NCBI RefSeq assembly: GCF_000003605.2 | Contig: NW_003137821.1 | Coordinates: 1,379,549 to 1,424,264 of the forward strand | DNA length: 44,716 nt | Reading direction: 5' to 3' | Origin: Saccoglossus kowalevskii | Lineage: Eukaryota; Hemichordata; Enteropneusta; Harrimaniidae | Shown: positions 24,501 through 33,800 of the stretch, piece after piece | Numbering within the stretch: the stretch's first letter is position 1 | Layout of the letters: every line of letters begins with the position of its first letter | The notes under the pieces: model-generated | The model's input: the letters and a program-made list of their open reading frames with translations, nothing else | Database searches by the model: none | What the model was told of the DNA's origin: nothing | Made by a program: the position numbers and the translations under genes

Positions 24501-25038
24501 AACTCCGCTAAATCACAAATATTTCTATCAGTGAAAATTGAATGGTTTACTGCTTATCTCGAGTATACATGCATTCAATGTATAGCTCATAAGTTACTGT
24601 TGAATTCTGGGAATTTATGTTTTCTCTATTGTCACTGAGGTTTAGAAATAGAAAACAAAATTCTGAAAATCCCCTCCATGGTTAGTACTGTAATAGCATT
24701 TTTTTTCACTGGCATTCAATTTCTCTATTTTGATGTTTTAGCAATTTCACTGGGTTTTAAGTTCATGAACTTGGCAGTTAAACAATGAGTTCACATGAAT
24801 TTAAATTAGCAAATTTGGCTAATCTGCGACAATTGCGTGATTTAAAACTAGTTAATAATTAATGTGTTTACAGTATGTAATTTATGACAAATCTGAAAAT
24901 AAATTACGTCAAATCAATTCCAGCTAAAATAATGTAATTATTTATTTTTTTCCAGGCGAGCACTGTGAGGAATATGTGAAGCAGTTCGAAGACATCTTTG
25001 GTTCGGAAAGTTTCATGATCGTCACAGCAGCATCCTGA
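9531..25038 (+). CDS. RMC1: RMC1 orthologue (regulator of MON1-CCZ1), complete, 18 exons
   Basis: Exons: 9531-9635, 10297-10373, 10924-11065, 11601-11687, 11862-11933, 12481-12549, 12947-13050, 14433-14522, 14870-14939, 15504-15539, 16649-16817, 17730-17842, 19964-20140, 20322-20426, 20797-20874, 22237-22410, 23474-23699, 24956-25038. All join in frame through GT-AG introns into 658 residues, against about 657 in the human protein. Hallmarks include VFAVRSCGATGVVVKGPD and FITDHGIEFYQVIPEKK in the N-terminal beta-propeller half. VLMEYIRSLNQFQI, FLQYHVLSDSKPLACL and YPPAHQLALDMLKRLSTANE mark the C-terminal Mic1 helical half. Known for the family: RMC1 (C18orf8; Bulli in flies) is the third subunit of the MON1-CCZ1 Rab7 exchange factor on late endosomes and lysosomes, needed for endosome maturation, autophagosome clearance and cholesterol export. 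Exon 11 has an unusual donor, GTATCC, but exon 12 (NWIVFQP) joins exactly. The start matches the family N terminus. Most long introns carry MITE-like repeats. Confidence 0.97.
10217..10243 (+). repeat. (ACAG)n microsatellite
   Basis: About seven perfect ACAG units lie in RMC1 intron 1, 53 bases before exon 2. Confidence 0.9.
10449..10635. mobile_element. Short inverted-repeat element in RMC1 intron 2
   Basis: CTGGTCGCTTGCAGCCCTGG at the left end (from 10449) pairs with the reverse complement of the right end (CTGGTCACTTGCGGCCCTGG, 10614-10635). The element is about 187 bp with an AT-rich interior and no coding capacity. This is MITE-like. No second copy was noticed in the window. Confidence 0.65.
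13093..13333 (-). repeat. Dispersed repeat, copy in RMC1 intron 7
   Basis: Read on the minus strand this about 240-bp stretch matches 40201-40435 on the plus strand over most of its length. Shared words include TTTCTGGAAAT, TTTTTACTCAA, AATTTGGCTA and TCTTCTGAAG, in the same order. Its ends (TTATCCTTTTCACC and the inverted TTTTCCCTTTTCACC) look like terminal inverted repeats. A more diverged relative lies at about 43285-43525. Confidence 0.7.
15832..15950 (+). repeat. Dispersed repeat (ATTGAGTCAAAT type), copy 1
   Basis: About 120 bp in RMC1 intron 10 resemble 36372-36487 and 42852-42943. The three share an order of words: a TAAT/AATGAG run, GATTGTTGACACTTTAGCTAAATTA, then CATTGAGTCAAATTCGCTAAAATG. 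No coding content. Confidence 0.6.
16328..16511. mobile_element. TACTGTA-type inverted-repeat element in RMC1 intron 10
   Basis: The left end TACCGTAAAATCTGTATTAGAAG pairs with the right end read in reverse (TACTGTAAAATCTGTTTTAGAA). The interior has repeated AATAGAAGCCGCATCC-like words. The element is 184 bp and non-coding. If TA is the duplicated target, the true terminus is C(T/C)GTAAAATCTG. Confidence 0.7.
17907..19100 (+). repeat. Tandem array of about 297-bp units with GGCCATTTT cores, RMC1 intron 12
   Basis: A GT/GCGT microsatellite (17907-17943) leads into a block in which ATCAAGCATTT recurs at 18063, 18214, 18513 and 18809. The first interval is 151 bases (a half unit) and the next two are 299 and 296. 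Each full unit has two half units: one ending ATGGCC...GGCCATTTTTGTG and the other ATGGC..GGCGGCCATTTTG followed by an ATCTCTGACTTG stretch. A related block is at 36833-37640; both open with CGTCCGGA.CTGTATCT-like sequence. No coding capacity. Confidence 0.8.
21105..21119 (+). repeat. Poly-G tract (15 G)
   Basis: A run of 15 G in RMC1 intron 15; a similar run of 14 G lies at 44424-44437. Length is likely to vary between individuals or by sequencing error. Confidence 0.8.
21169..21385. mobile_element. TACTGTAGAATACTTTATTTT MITE, copy 1 (RMC1 intron 15)
   Basis: A 217-bp element. The left end TACTGTAGAATACTTTATTT and the right end in reverse (TACTGTGGAATACTTTATTT) form inverted repeats of about 30 bp. 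The interior has TTTTCGCTATTTTCGCTGAA and AGTGAAAATAAATTCCA words. Close copies lie at 25684-25895 and 35370-35569. TA probably represents the target duplication. No transposase. Confidence 0.85.
22493..22865. mobile_element. TACTGTA-type inverted-repeat element in RMC1 intron 16
   Basis: The left end TACTGTAAAAATCCTAATTGA pairs imperfectly with the right end in reverse (TACCGTATAATCATAATTGA). The AATTGAGGC and GCGGCTT words repeat inside. About 373 bp, non-coding. It shares only the terminal motif with the 21169 family. Confidence 0.6.
23717..23767. repeat. CACATG cluster after RMC1 exon 17
   Basis: TGTCACATGA-like words occur four times in about 50 bases, three direct and one inverted (GTCATGTGAC). 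The stretch can form short hairpins. It may be a small tandem duplication or an E-box cluster; no function can be shown. Confidence 0.5.
23797..24243. mobile_element. Element with inverted repeats of about 85 bp in RMC1 intron 17
   Basis: The left arm (AGACTTGCTTGCAGTCTGTT, GATTCCCATGAAAAATT, GAGTGAACACGAAAGTCCTGT, in order) matches the right arm read in reverse (AGACTTGCTTGCAGTCTGTT, AATTCCGATGAAAAATT, GGGTGAACGCGAATGTCCTGT) over about 85 bases. The centre of about 280 bp is unrelated. The element is about 447 bp and MITE-like. Open frames of 70-120 codons across it arise from this structure and are not genes. Confidence 0.8.
24686..24875. mobile_element. TACTGTA-type element in RMC1 intron 17
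   Basis: It starts TACTGTAATAGCATT and ends AATTAATGTGTTTACAGTA, which are inverted to each other. The interior has TCTATTTTGATGTTTTAGCAA and ACTAGTTAATAATTAATG, both shared in order with 40499-40624. About 190 bp, non-coding. Confidence 0.65.
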
Positions 25039-25121
25039 AAATTAGCCGGCTGGGAGGAATTTATACACATGTAGTCTGTAGAAATCTCATCATTTCAAAT
25101 TACCATTTTTTACATTGTATC

Positions 25122-25127
25122 AATACA
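25122..25127 (+). terminator. Candidate polyadenylation signal of RMC1 (AATACA variant)
   Basis: No AATAAA is close to the RMC1 stop. AATACA, a weak known variant, lies 84 bases downstream and is followed by the GT-rich GGTTGTTTCTTTGTTGCATT. Confidence 0.35.
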
Positions 25128-25193
25128 CAGCAGTTTAATGGTTGTTTCTTTGTTGCATTGTACACGGTTTCATTGAAGCCAACTTAAATACAA

Positions 25194-25336
25194 ATACCAT
25201 ATTTGCTTAAATAGTAGCGCATTCACTTATGTATTGAATTACAGAGATGTGTCAAGGTACAAAGTAAGTAATATTTTATTATAACAAATGTAATTTTGAA
25301 ATTCGAGATGCGCTTCCAATGAAGCCAATACGGTAT
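25194..25336. mobile_element. Short inverted-repeat element after RMC1
   Basis: ATACCATATTTGCTT...AGCGCAT on the left pairs with ATACCGTATTGGCTT...AAGCGCAT read from the right end. About 143 bp. It resembles the TACTGTA group at the termini only. Confidence 0.55.
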
Positions 25337-25445
25337 TCCGAAAATAATATTCAATTCAATTATATGGTACTTTTGCACCACCAATTATACTGTATATGCT
25401 CTATTTGTAGTACAAGCGATTTATGCTGAGAAGTACGCCAATGTA

Positions 25446-25606
25446 TTAAAGCGGGGGAGTCGTCACCCACGCATGCGCCAGATGGCCATAGCGTGTCATT
25501 GTTTACAAACAAGCGTCTACCCATGAGCCTTTGCATTTTAGCGTGTGTTATCGTCGCTTGGGACTCAATTCCCATGCGTGTGCAGGTGACAACCCTCTCG
25601 CTTTAA
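25446..25606. mobile_element. TTAA-bounded MITE, copy 2
   Basis: A 161-bp element begins TTAAAGCGGGGGAGTCGTCA and ends with TTAAAGCGAGAGGGTTGTCA in reverse. Its interior (GCGTGTCATTGTTTACAAAC, AAGCGTCTACCCAT, TCGCTTGGGACTCAATTCCC) is almost the same as that of 1959-2122, so these are two insertions of one family. Confidence 0.85.
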
Positions 25607-25683
25607 GTAATAATCTAATATTACAATTTTTGGTTTATGTGTTCTTCCTCCAGAGTTGCATTTCTACTAGAGCAAATATGGTA

Positions 25684-25895
25684 TACTGTAGAATACTTAA
25701 TTTTCACTTGGAATTAATTTTCGTTATTTTCGCTGAAGGAATGATTCAGTTTAAATAAAATCTAGCGAACATAACATTTTTTCCTATATTTTACATTAAA
25801 TTTGTCAAAAATCTGAGAAAATAAATTCCATACAAAATACCCAGAAGTCTTTTCAGCGAAAATTAATTCCAGCTAAAATAAAGTATTTTACAGTA
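25684..25895. mobile_element. TACTGTAGAATACTT MITE, copy 2
   Basis: A 212-bp element with the same ends and interior order as 21169-21385, including TTTTCGTTATTTTCGCTGAA and TCTTTTCAGCGAAAATTAAT. It lies downstream of RMC1. Confidence 0.85.
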
Positions 25896-26354
25896 CAACA
25901 TGAATGGTTATATCTTATCAAAAGTGATAATATTTTACTAAATATATCTTTTATTCACACACCTAACCATCATTTTTTTAATCTCTCTGAATGGTAAATT
26001 TACAAATAATGCCTAATCTGCCAAGGTATTAGAAATGTTGAATGTCCAAATATTGCTATGTTTACACTCATCGGATTACAGTTAACAATCAAGATAACTG
26101 CCTTAACAAAGCTTCTTCAAATTCCTCCTCTGGCCATCCAATTAAATATATGAATATGTAATATATGAATTGGGTTTTGGAGTTCCATGAATGGGAACAT
26201 AATATAGTGTAAATGAAGTACACTATGCATGTACTAGTATTTTGAGTGATTTCAGATTAGTAATGGTTTGCTGTTATAGGAAGTATGGATTTCTGTTTCA
26301 GGTCACACTATGATTTATTGGAGAAATGTCGCTAAATTATTTATTAAGGTTAAT

Positions 26355-26718
26355 TGACCATTTTCCGTTCACTGCGAGAATCGCGCGTTATGCGTGAAAT
26401 CGAACGTAAAAACAGGACAAACAAAGGTCATAGCGTCGTTCTGTCGTCAAACATCGCGTGGGATTCAACAAACGCGAAAATATTTTGGGGACATTTCCAT
26501 GCTTAGTAATGTGCTGTACACATTTGATGATAGGCAATTTCGATTAAGTAAGGGTATTCAAAAGCAATATTCCTCTGTCGAAGATCGGCTGGTCGATGTG
26601 AGCTACGAAACAAAGAAACTCGAATTTCAAAATCAAATCGTTCGATTTTTGCGGCAGACGTTTGACGCGCGTCTTACATGCATCTCGTGAGATCTCGCAA
26701 TTGTACGGAAAATCATCT
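26355..26718. mobile_element. CAATAG-type MITE, copy 2
   Basis: About 364 bp. The left end GACCATTTTCCGTTCACTGC and the right end in reverse (GATGATTTTCCGTACAATTGC) are inverted repeats with GCGAGATC/GCGAGAATC next to them. It matches 41470-41840 almost throughout (for example TTTGATGATAGGCAATTTCG and TTTTTGCGGCAGACGTT). The 98-codon open frame across it is a by-product: the copy at 41470 has it broken. Confidence 0.85.
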
Positions 26719-26887
26719 ATTATTAAAGCTAATAGTTTGCTATTTGTTTTGTTAAAAGTACATCTCCAATACAAGTGTAGACAGACTTGTGTTAAAGTAG
26801 CACTGTAGTCACAACTGCACTTTAATTGATAGGTCTCCCACAGCATGATTGTTTGCGTATTGATAGTGGCCAGTTTTCAGATTTGCT

Positions 26888-27317
26888 TTAAAGGGCGGTG
26901 GTCGTCGAGCTGCGCATGTGCGACATTTTGTTGATAAACATTGATTTTCCCACAATTCAATGTGCTCTTCTATTGGAAATCACAAGTATGAAGTTTGACC
27001 TGGGCGGGACTATAATAATATAATAATAATGAATTTATTGCATCCTTAGAAATAGTTTCCATTGGTTGACAACAATAACATATTAGTAATAATGTACAAT
27101 ACAGGTGTACATATAAAACTACTTGCACTAATTACCACTGGTGATTCCTTCGATACTTTCCAATAATAAAAAAAAAATACCTAATTATGATAGCTTTGTA
27201 CCGTTTCAGTTTGTACTTGTTGATCTGCGCAACAGTCAAAGTCGCAATCTTTGTTTACCGGTGTATGAGACCCATATAATCTCGCGCATGCGTGGCACGA
27301 CGACTACTGCCCCTTAA
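26888..27317. mobile_element. TTAA-bounded MITE relative, 430 bp
   Basis: The ends TTAAAGGGCGGTGGTCGTCG and, in reverse, TTAAGGGGCAGTAGTCGTCG are inverted repeats. Both are followed by GCGCATG-type words like those in the 1959 and 25446 elements. The interior is unrelated, AT-rich and without a long open frame. Confidence 0.75.
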
Positions 27318-29159
27318 AGAGAGTTTCATATTTACATGCTAGTTTCAAACAGTTGTCAGAATTATGAATGCAGTATATGTATTAACATATAATATTGTTA
27401 TGTAAATTAGCTGCAACATAACGCTATGTCCCCAGAAGAACCCATTGTACGATTTGCCTTTTACAGTCCAAAATGTATTGCAAATTTGTTTTCAATTTTT
27501 GGTTTTCGATTATTTTGTGATTTCTGAATTGAGTGACTAATATATAATATGAATATCACATAACTGTGCAATATTTGTGTGAATTTATTTATAAATTATT
27601 GTTTAATTTTTTTTTTTATTTATATCCTTTTTTGCTTCAACATTCTTCTAATCCTTTGTGATACTTGAAAGTTGTGGCAAGTTGTTCACCAGCTATTTTT
27701 GAAAACACTTTAAATCTCTGCACTGAAGTTCAGCAATATTGTAGCTGTCACTGGTATGACTGTCAGGGACCCTACAAAATATTGGTACATGTATCACCAG
27801 CCACGGTATGCTGAAATTTACCAATCAATAGATTGCAACTTTTTGATTGCGTAGAACATAAAGGAGTTAATTCAGATAATTCTGAGATAAAAATATGAAT
27901 CTCAAAATATGGGACTTTTATTTCTGAAATTAGTAAGGCAGTTATGGTGGATTGTCAGATTCAGATTTCATCAACCGATTGTTGACCTCCACTCTGACAT
28001 TGTAAATACTATAGTGTTCAATTTTGATTATTGAAATGTACATATCACATTGATATTTGTAAATAAAGATTATACTTATTAACTGTCTTTTAGCATTAAC
28101 TGTCTGATTGTTTTTCAATGAAATTGAATGATTCTTGTTCATGTGACCTTTTTTTGCCTAGGTGAGGACAATCTGCTGTATTGTATGTATGCAAACTCAT
28201 TTAATTTCATGTGTTTTTATTTAGATTATGACATTTCTCAGTATCATAATTGTCTTATGGAAAACACTGGTCACCTGTATCTTGCATCTTCTATCAAGCA
28301 GTGACAGATGCGACAAATTGTGCATAAAAACACCAGTTGTGGAACAATGTTATAATACTTCAATAGTTGTGGGCAGTGTTAACACTGGTGTGCCGAGCAC
28401 AATTCCCTCTGCCTGGGGTTGTAAATGTTCTACTGATATCATTGGAATCACTTGATGAGAATTTTTGTGAGATTTGGTATGTACATAGGTGGTTGTCGTA
28501 ATCCACATACCCAATAAGGGTTCGGCTGAAAGTATGTTTTTTTATATACAATCCATTAAAACCAATAGAGGTGCATGTGGCCACAGTTATTAGAAGAAAA
28601 TGTTTACTGCTAAATGTAAATACAGTGTTATGTTAAACAAAAAACTTTCAACAAATTTATTGAGAACAATTTTGAGAATGTTAATGAAGCAATTAATATT
28701 CTAGTCAATACTGCAGACGATAGACAAGTTTCAAGTTGTGGTGCCATCAGTTGGTTTCCATGCAAGAAATGGGGGTTGATTTCTAACTTCTGTAATTGTT
28801 TTGTTTCCTAGGTTCCTGGCATTCTGATGAGCTATCAAACATTTATGCTACAAAATCACCCCCTTCCCTACGCAGACGGAAATGATTACGCATATTTCTA
28901 AGGACATGGCTGAGCTCACAACTTGTCAATTGTCTGAAAAAAAATTCACAAAAAAAAAATTATAAAAAGGTTCAGATATTATTTTTATACTATCGAAAAT
29001 ATTATAAAATTGCATTCGCAATAAGAAAAGGAATTTTAAGAGTTTGTTGATTAATCGATTGGAGTTGTTTGGCAAGGTACTGGTCATTGCGTAACAAATT
29101 ACAAGCAAACTATGTTTCTCAGAACACAAACAAGCTCCAGTCGCTGCCAAAGTTCTACT

Positions 29160-29600
29160 TGGCTGAGCACTTTGAAAATTTTTATAACCATGGCAACATC
29201 ATTAACAAAAAAATTTAGAAAGAATTTACTAATTCTTTAATGTGAACTGTTTTTAAATCAGACTTAATGCAATTGAAGAAATTATTGATGCTATTAAAAA
29301 TCTGAAAAACACAAAATCTTCTGGTGATAGAATCACAAATGAAATGATAAAAGTTAGTAATGCCTTTTTAAATTTAAACTTTTGGCTAGTAGTATGTTCT
29401 TATCACAATAAAATATTATTTCTACTGCCTTGTATAAATGGAGTGATAAATTGGACTCTAGTGATTATAATTGCAGTTTTTTAATTCCTTATTTTTTAAT
29501 TATTAACCAGCATTTTAAATAAAATCGTGTATAATACATCAAATTCTAAAAATGATTTAAAAAAAAAATGAATTCCTTTTGTAGTAAATTGTACTCCCAT
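29160..29600 (+). mobile_element. Decayed LINE fragment (non-LTR reverse transcriptase)
   Basis: Translating the plus strand in shifting frames gives, in the order expected for a LINE reverse transcriptase: AEHFENFYN (about 29162), then IKNLKNTKSSGDRITNEMIK (within 29263-29361), then KWSDKLDSSDYN (from 29436; compare K.GDK.DP.NYR) and LTSILNKIVYN (from 29503). The frame changes between the last three blocks, and stops occur, so the copy is dead. A possible upstream remnant (NVNEAINILVNTA, near 28660-28730) would extend it left. The clade cannot be set from so little. Confidence 0.7.
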
Positions 29601-30664
29601 CCTTAATATTGACTTAAAAAAAGTTGGGGGTCACCAGCTTAATTTTTGTGAAAATGGTGGATGTATGCTTTTACCATATGGTTCTATGTCAGAGATAATA
29701 TGCCATATCTTTAATTGTAGTCTGGTGACATGGGCTGAAAGCATCTCTAGTTAACGGCTGCATGTCATTTTACATAAAAAAGTGATGTTTTACTTTTATT
29801 TTTTTTTTGTAATACACCTACACTGTAAAATGAAGTACAAATAGGCTTTTTTTTAGGTCTGTTTCATGAAAATTGTAAAAAATCTAAAAAAACAAAAAAA
29901 TTTTTATTTTGGGTTTCAACCCTGAACCCCCTTCCATTGTGTTGTGGGTATAACAGCACATCACATCTTCAGGGCAATGTAACTTGAAGAGAATGTCACC
30001 ATGTTTCAAAGAGTTTCATTTGCTTGATGAGCCATCATTGTCTTGTTCTTTGCAGACATCATCCCTTGTTGTCAATATGTGTATGTAAAATTAACTTAAA
30101 CTTGTCAATAAAACATATTAATTCTGTAATAAAAAAAATATTGGACAGATTTTAGAGAAAACAAAAAAGTCACAATATTGAAAACAAATTTAGTTAATTA
30201 GTTTGTTAAGTGATTACTTCACTGGGATGGAGCAACTTGAAAGAGTAATGGTAAAAATGGTGAAGGAAATTTACTTTGGACTTATGTATTTTTCAAAAGT
30301 GTAATAAAGATATTATTAATTTACACTGGTACACGAGTTTTATCTAGTACTTTGGAGGGAAAACAACTCTTTAACTCAATACTGAGGATGCATGTTTTGT
30401 CCATTTTTGGTGTTCCACAAAATTGTCATCAAATTATATTATAGTTTGTCAGTTTTCTTTTTTTGCTTAGCTTCCGTGTGTACCAATGAGTCAAGAACTA
30501 AACTATAGTTTTTCTTAAGTCAACGGATTTTCTGGAATTATTTCGGCCACTTTAAATCAAAATACAAACACTTGACGTTTTTTCCCAATGGTAAAACTAA
30601 TCTCTCGACAAAGCGCCACCCGAAGGTAAAAATGGGAAAACCCCCCTCTTCCACATCACGACGG

Positions 30665-30690
30665 GTCACGTGATGAATCCAAAATGGCGG
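30665..30690 (+). promoter_or_regulatory. E-box and YY1-like motif upstream of ARFGEF
   Basis: GTCACGTGAT (30665-30674) and AAAATGGCGG (30681-30690) lie 119-144 bases before the ARFGEF start codon in a CpG-containing stretch (about 30590-30870). The first fits CACGTG-binding bHLH-zip factors, the second the YY1 core. Together they mark the likely core promoter or 5' UTR. Binding is inferred. Confidence 0.4.
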
Positions 30691-30808
30691 ATGCCAGGTT
30701 GGTTTGATGACACGGATACCTTTCGTTTGATTCTGTGATTTTCCCTGGCTTGTGACTTCGTTTTGGGAGTTCCCGCACCCAGGGCTCCAGTAATGTGTTG
30801 AAGACATT

Positions 30809-33800
30809 ATGCGCAATACACATACAACAAGCGACATGTTTTTGAGACGGGCGCTGGAGAAAATTCTCGCCGACAAGGAAACTAAGAAATCGTACAACTC
30901 ACAGCTGAGAAAGGCTTGTGAAAATGCACTGGGTTAGTATTTTTTAATACAATTATAACAATTTAATACATGTATGTCCTGTTGGTGGTGGGTCTATCAT
31001 GTAAATGTAATCGGTAGTGTCACTTCAAGTCATTGCCGTGAAGTAGGTGTTACTATTACTACCGCGTACTCTTTACGATCGCTCCAGATTACAGACAAGC
31101 GCGGCATACGTAAGGTAAATAGTGCGATCGTTCCATTCATTTCGTATGTATACCGGGTCATCAACTCGAAGACATCGTTGTACGTATTGTTCATTTCAAT
31201 GGGAAGGCGTAACTCGCAATTATAAATCGCGAGTCACAGATGTCAACGTAGGTGTACTGTTAAATACATAATACATTGACCAAATTATTACATTTACAAT
31301 CCCGTGTAAATGAAAGAGGACACACCCGGTATGTGGCATTTTGTAATTCGAAATTTACCAACAATAAATTGAATAATATTTTGCTATCGATTATTAAAAT
31401 ATATTGTCTCAATATTTACTTGATGCGACAACTTAACATTTACTTTTAATACTGTATTTTGAATTTGACCTCTGCGCACAGTATAGTCCCATTTTGTTCG
31501 TGAATCATACTACACACCCGATACCGGTGACACGTGTAAATACTGCCAGTGAGTTGAGATGCAATCTATGAACTTCAGTCGACTTTGTATATCAAAATAA
31601 CTTGTTACTAAATGCCTGTTATTCATATCCATCTATAGATAGTTGTCAACATTTGAATTCTCGATCATAACATTTCCATTAAACTACTTTTAAAATTTAT
31701 TTCAATGAATTAAATTAAGTGGCTAATTTTATTTATATGACGCAGACAAGTAGTAATAAATAAGTTGAAGGGATTTATGTACATGTATTCATAAAAAAAT
31801 AATAGTGAATAGGACAGTAGAACACAATGAATACAGTTGACTTTGTTGTTTCCAGTTGACATGTCCATATGTCTATTGACCTTTTGACCTGCATTCACCT
31901 GTTAACAAATTTGTTCAGGATTCAAACAGATAATTAAAAAAAAAGCTATGAATTATCAGACAGTATCTACAGTACATGTATCTTAATTATTGATTAACAA
32001 ATTGATTTGTCATTGTATTCTTGTATTTTTAGTCATTATCTCTGTGATCTAGACTGTGTTACCCCATTTTCAAATATTAGTATTTTTCTGAGAGGTGATA
32101 TTGATTGTCCCTGTTGTGTCTCCTGACGTTTTTTTGTGTGTCAAAATTGCAAAATTTGGGCTTGTGTTGACTGGAGATTACAGATACCATGCATTTTTGC
32201 CACAGAAACCATATTCCTCATCGAATCTGTGACACACCCACCCAAGATAGGAGCTGGCTCCTTTTTGTTGTTCACTCTAAAGTAGTGTATAAAATCATGA
32301 TAATGATTACCTGCACAACAACCATTACGGTCTTTATTTGCTATAGTTTTCACTTACCTCAAAGCCCTTGAATCTCAGAGACAAGATTTAATTTTACGTA
32401 ATTTGACTGATTTACTCAAAATATGGTTAATTAATATTGCATAGTGCATTTCTAAGTATATGTACTGCATTCATGTACTGGTTCACTTAATGCATCACCA
32501 CCAGAGATGCGCCTTATTCTTCATGGCACATGTAACAACACAGTTCATCTAAGGGTCAATGTACACTCCATTCGCTAGTACTGTATTTGCTCTATTTTAG
32601 CCAGTGCGGAAATAAACTGATTATGAAAACCATCAGTACAATTGTATTTAACCTAATCTCTCTACCCTCTAAAAATGTTTTTTGGAATCATAAAATTACA
32701 AGCTAACACTTCACTCAATAAATTTTTGTTCTTCTCTTTGTTAATTTACGACCAACGAAACATATTTTCCAATTAGCTTGACCAAATTTAAAAAAAAAGT
32801 AAGGAAAAAATTGTTTATTTTGTGAGACAAAAAGATATTAGTATGTGGTTGAAAGTTTTGGGGCCCAAATTTGCTTTTAAAATTGTTGAGCCTTGATTCT
32901 TCAAAGTAGCTACAACAATGAGATATTAGTTTGGTTTCTAATCTCTTCATTTGTAAAGTTAACTCAGGATAAATATAACAAATTTGTAGATGATAATGAA
33001 ATCAAGTTATAAATTTTGAATTATTTACAGATTTAGAATTATGTAACTAAAAGTAATGCAACAATCTTGAGTAACAATGGTTTTTTTTTTTTTTTTTGGT
33101 TTCTGTTGAAGGTCATTTAAACACAAGTTTGTATTTGAACATGCAGCCATGTTGTCTTAGTATTGTTTCATTTGGATTTGTAGTATAACATGTCGGTGGA
33201 GATCATTGGGGTAGAACAAAGTACATTCTAACCAATATATACAAATCTCTTGATTTCATAACTCATAGTCATTGAAATAGCACCAGTATTCCCAGGGGGT
33301 GTTTTTCATTTATGGGGTATGTTTTATGACAACAAATAGCTTGACACTCGAGATTTAATGCCCTCCATGTAGTACTACCAATCTTGAATAACTTTAGCAA
33401 AATGTTCCAAATAAGTAAACAAAATGTATTATCCAGGCGAGTCAGTTACGAGAGTGAGCCACATGCTTCTGTATTTTTGAAGTTAGAAATAAACTACTGG
33501 TAAGTAGCCAGGAAGTAGTTGAACAATACCAACATTTTAGTTAAAAGTTGTAGTTTAATAAAAACTTCATTTTCTAGGGTGCATGGGGCACCCTAGCCCA
33601 CCTGTCATTGTTGAAGTGAGTTAACCTCCCTCCCCTTCCTCTAGGTTGGTATATTTCTACTGTTGATTTTAGTACAGTGTTCACACGAGGAATTAAATGT
33701 GGAACTATAGAGACTCTAATAATATTTTATTCCCCTTATAGTCAAGACTCAAATGTTTATTATTGTTTTTCTTGTATTTTTGTGAGACAATTTCGTCTCA

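Larger units (their letters stand above)
25039..30664. other. Intergenic stretch between RMC1 and ARFGEF, repeat-rich
   Basis: About 5.6 kb without a recognised gene. The left third holds four to five MITE-like elements (25194, 25446, 25684, 26355, 26888). The decayed LINE lies at about 29160-29600. The parts at 27320-28640 and 29600-30500 are AT-rich with no assigned feature. Open frames in these parts lack recognisable domains or splice context. Confidence 0.5.

Noticed and set aside
26394-26690. 98-codon open frame on the plus strand
   Set aside because: It lies wholly inside a MITE; the near-identical copy at 41470 has the frame broken, so it is not under coding constraint.
28228-28584. 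Two overlapping frames, one on each strand
   Set aside because: No domain, repeats of this kind are not conserved, and there is no promoter or splice context.
30538-30897. 119-codon minus-strand frame opposite ARFGEF exon 1
   Set aside because: Shadow of the CpG-containing 5' end of ARFGEF; no recognisable domain.
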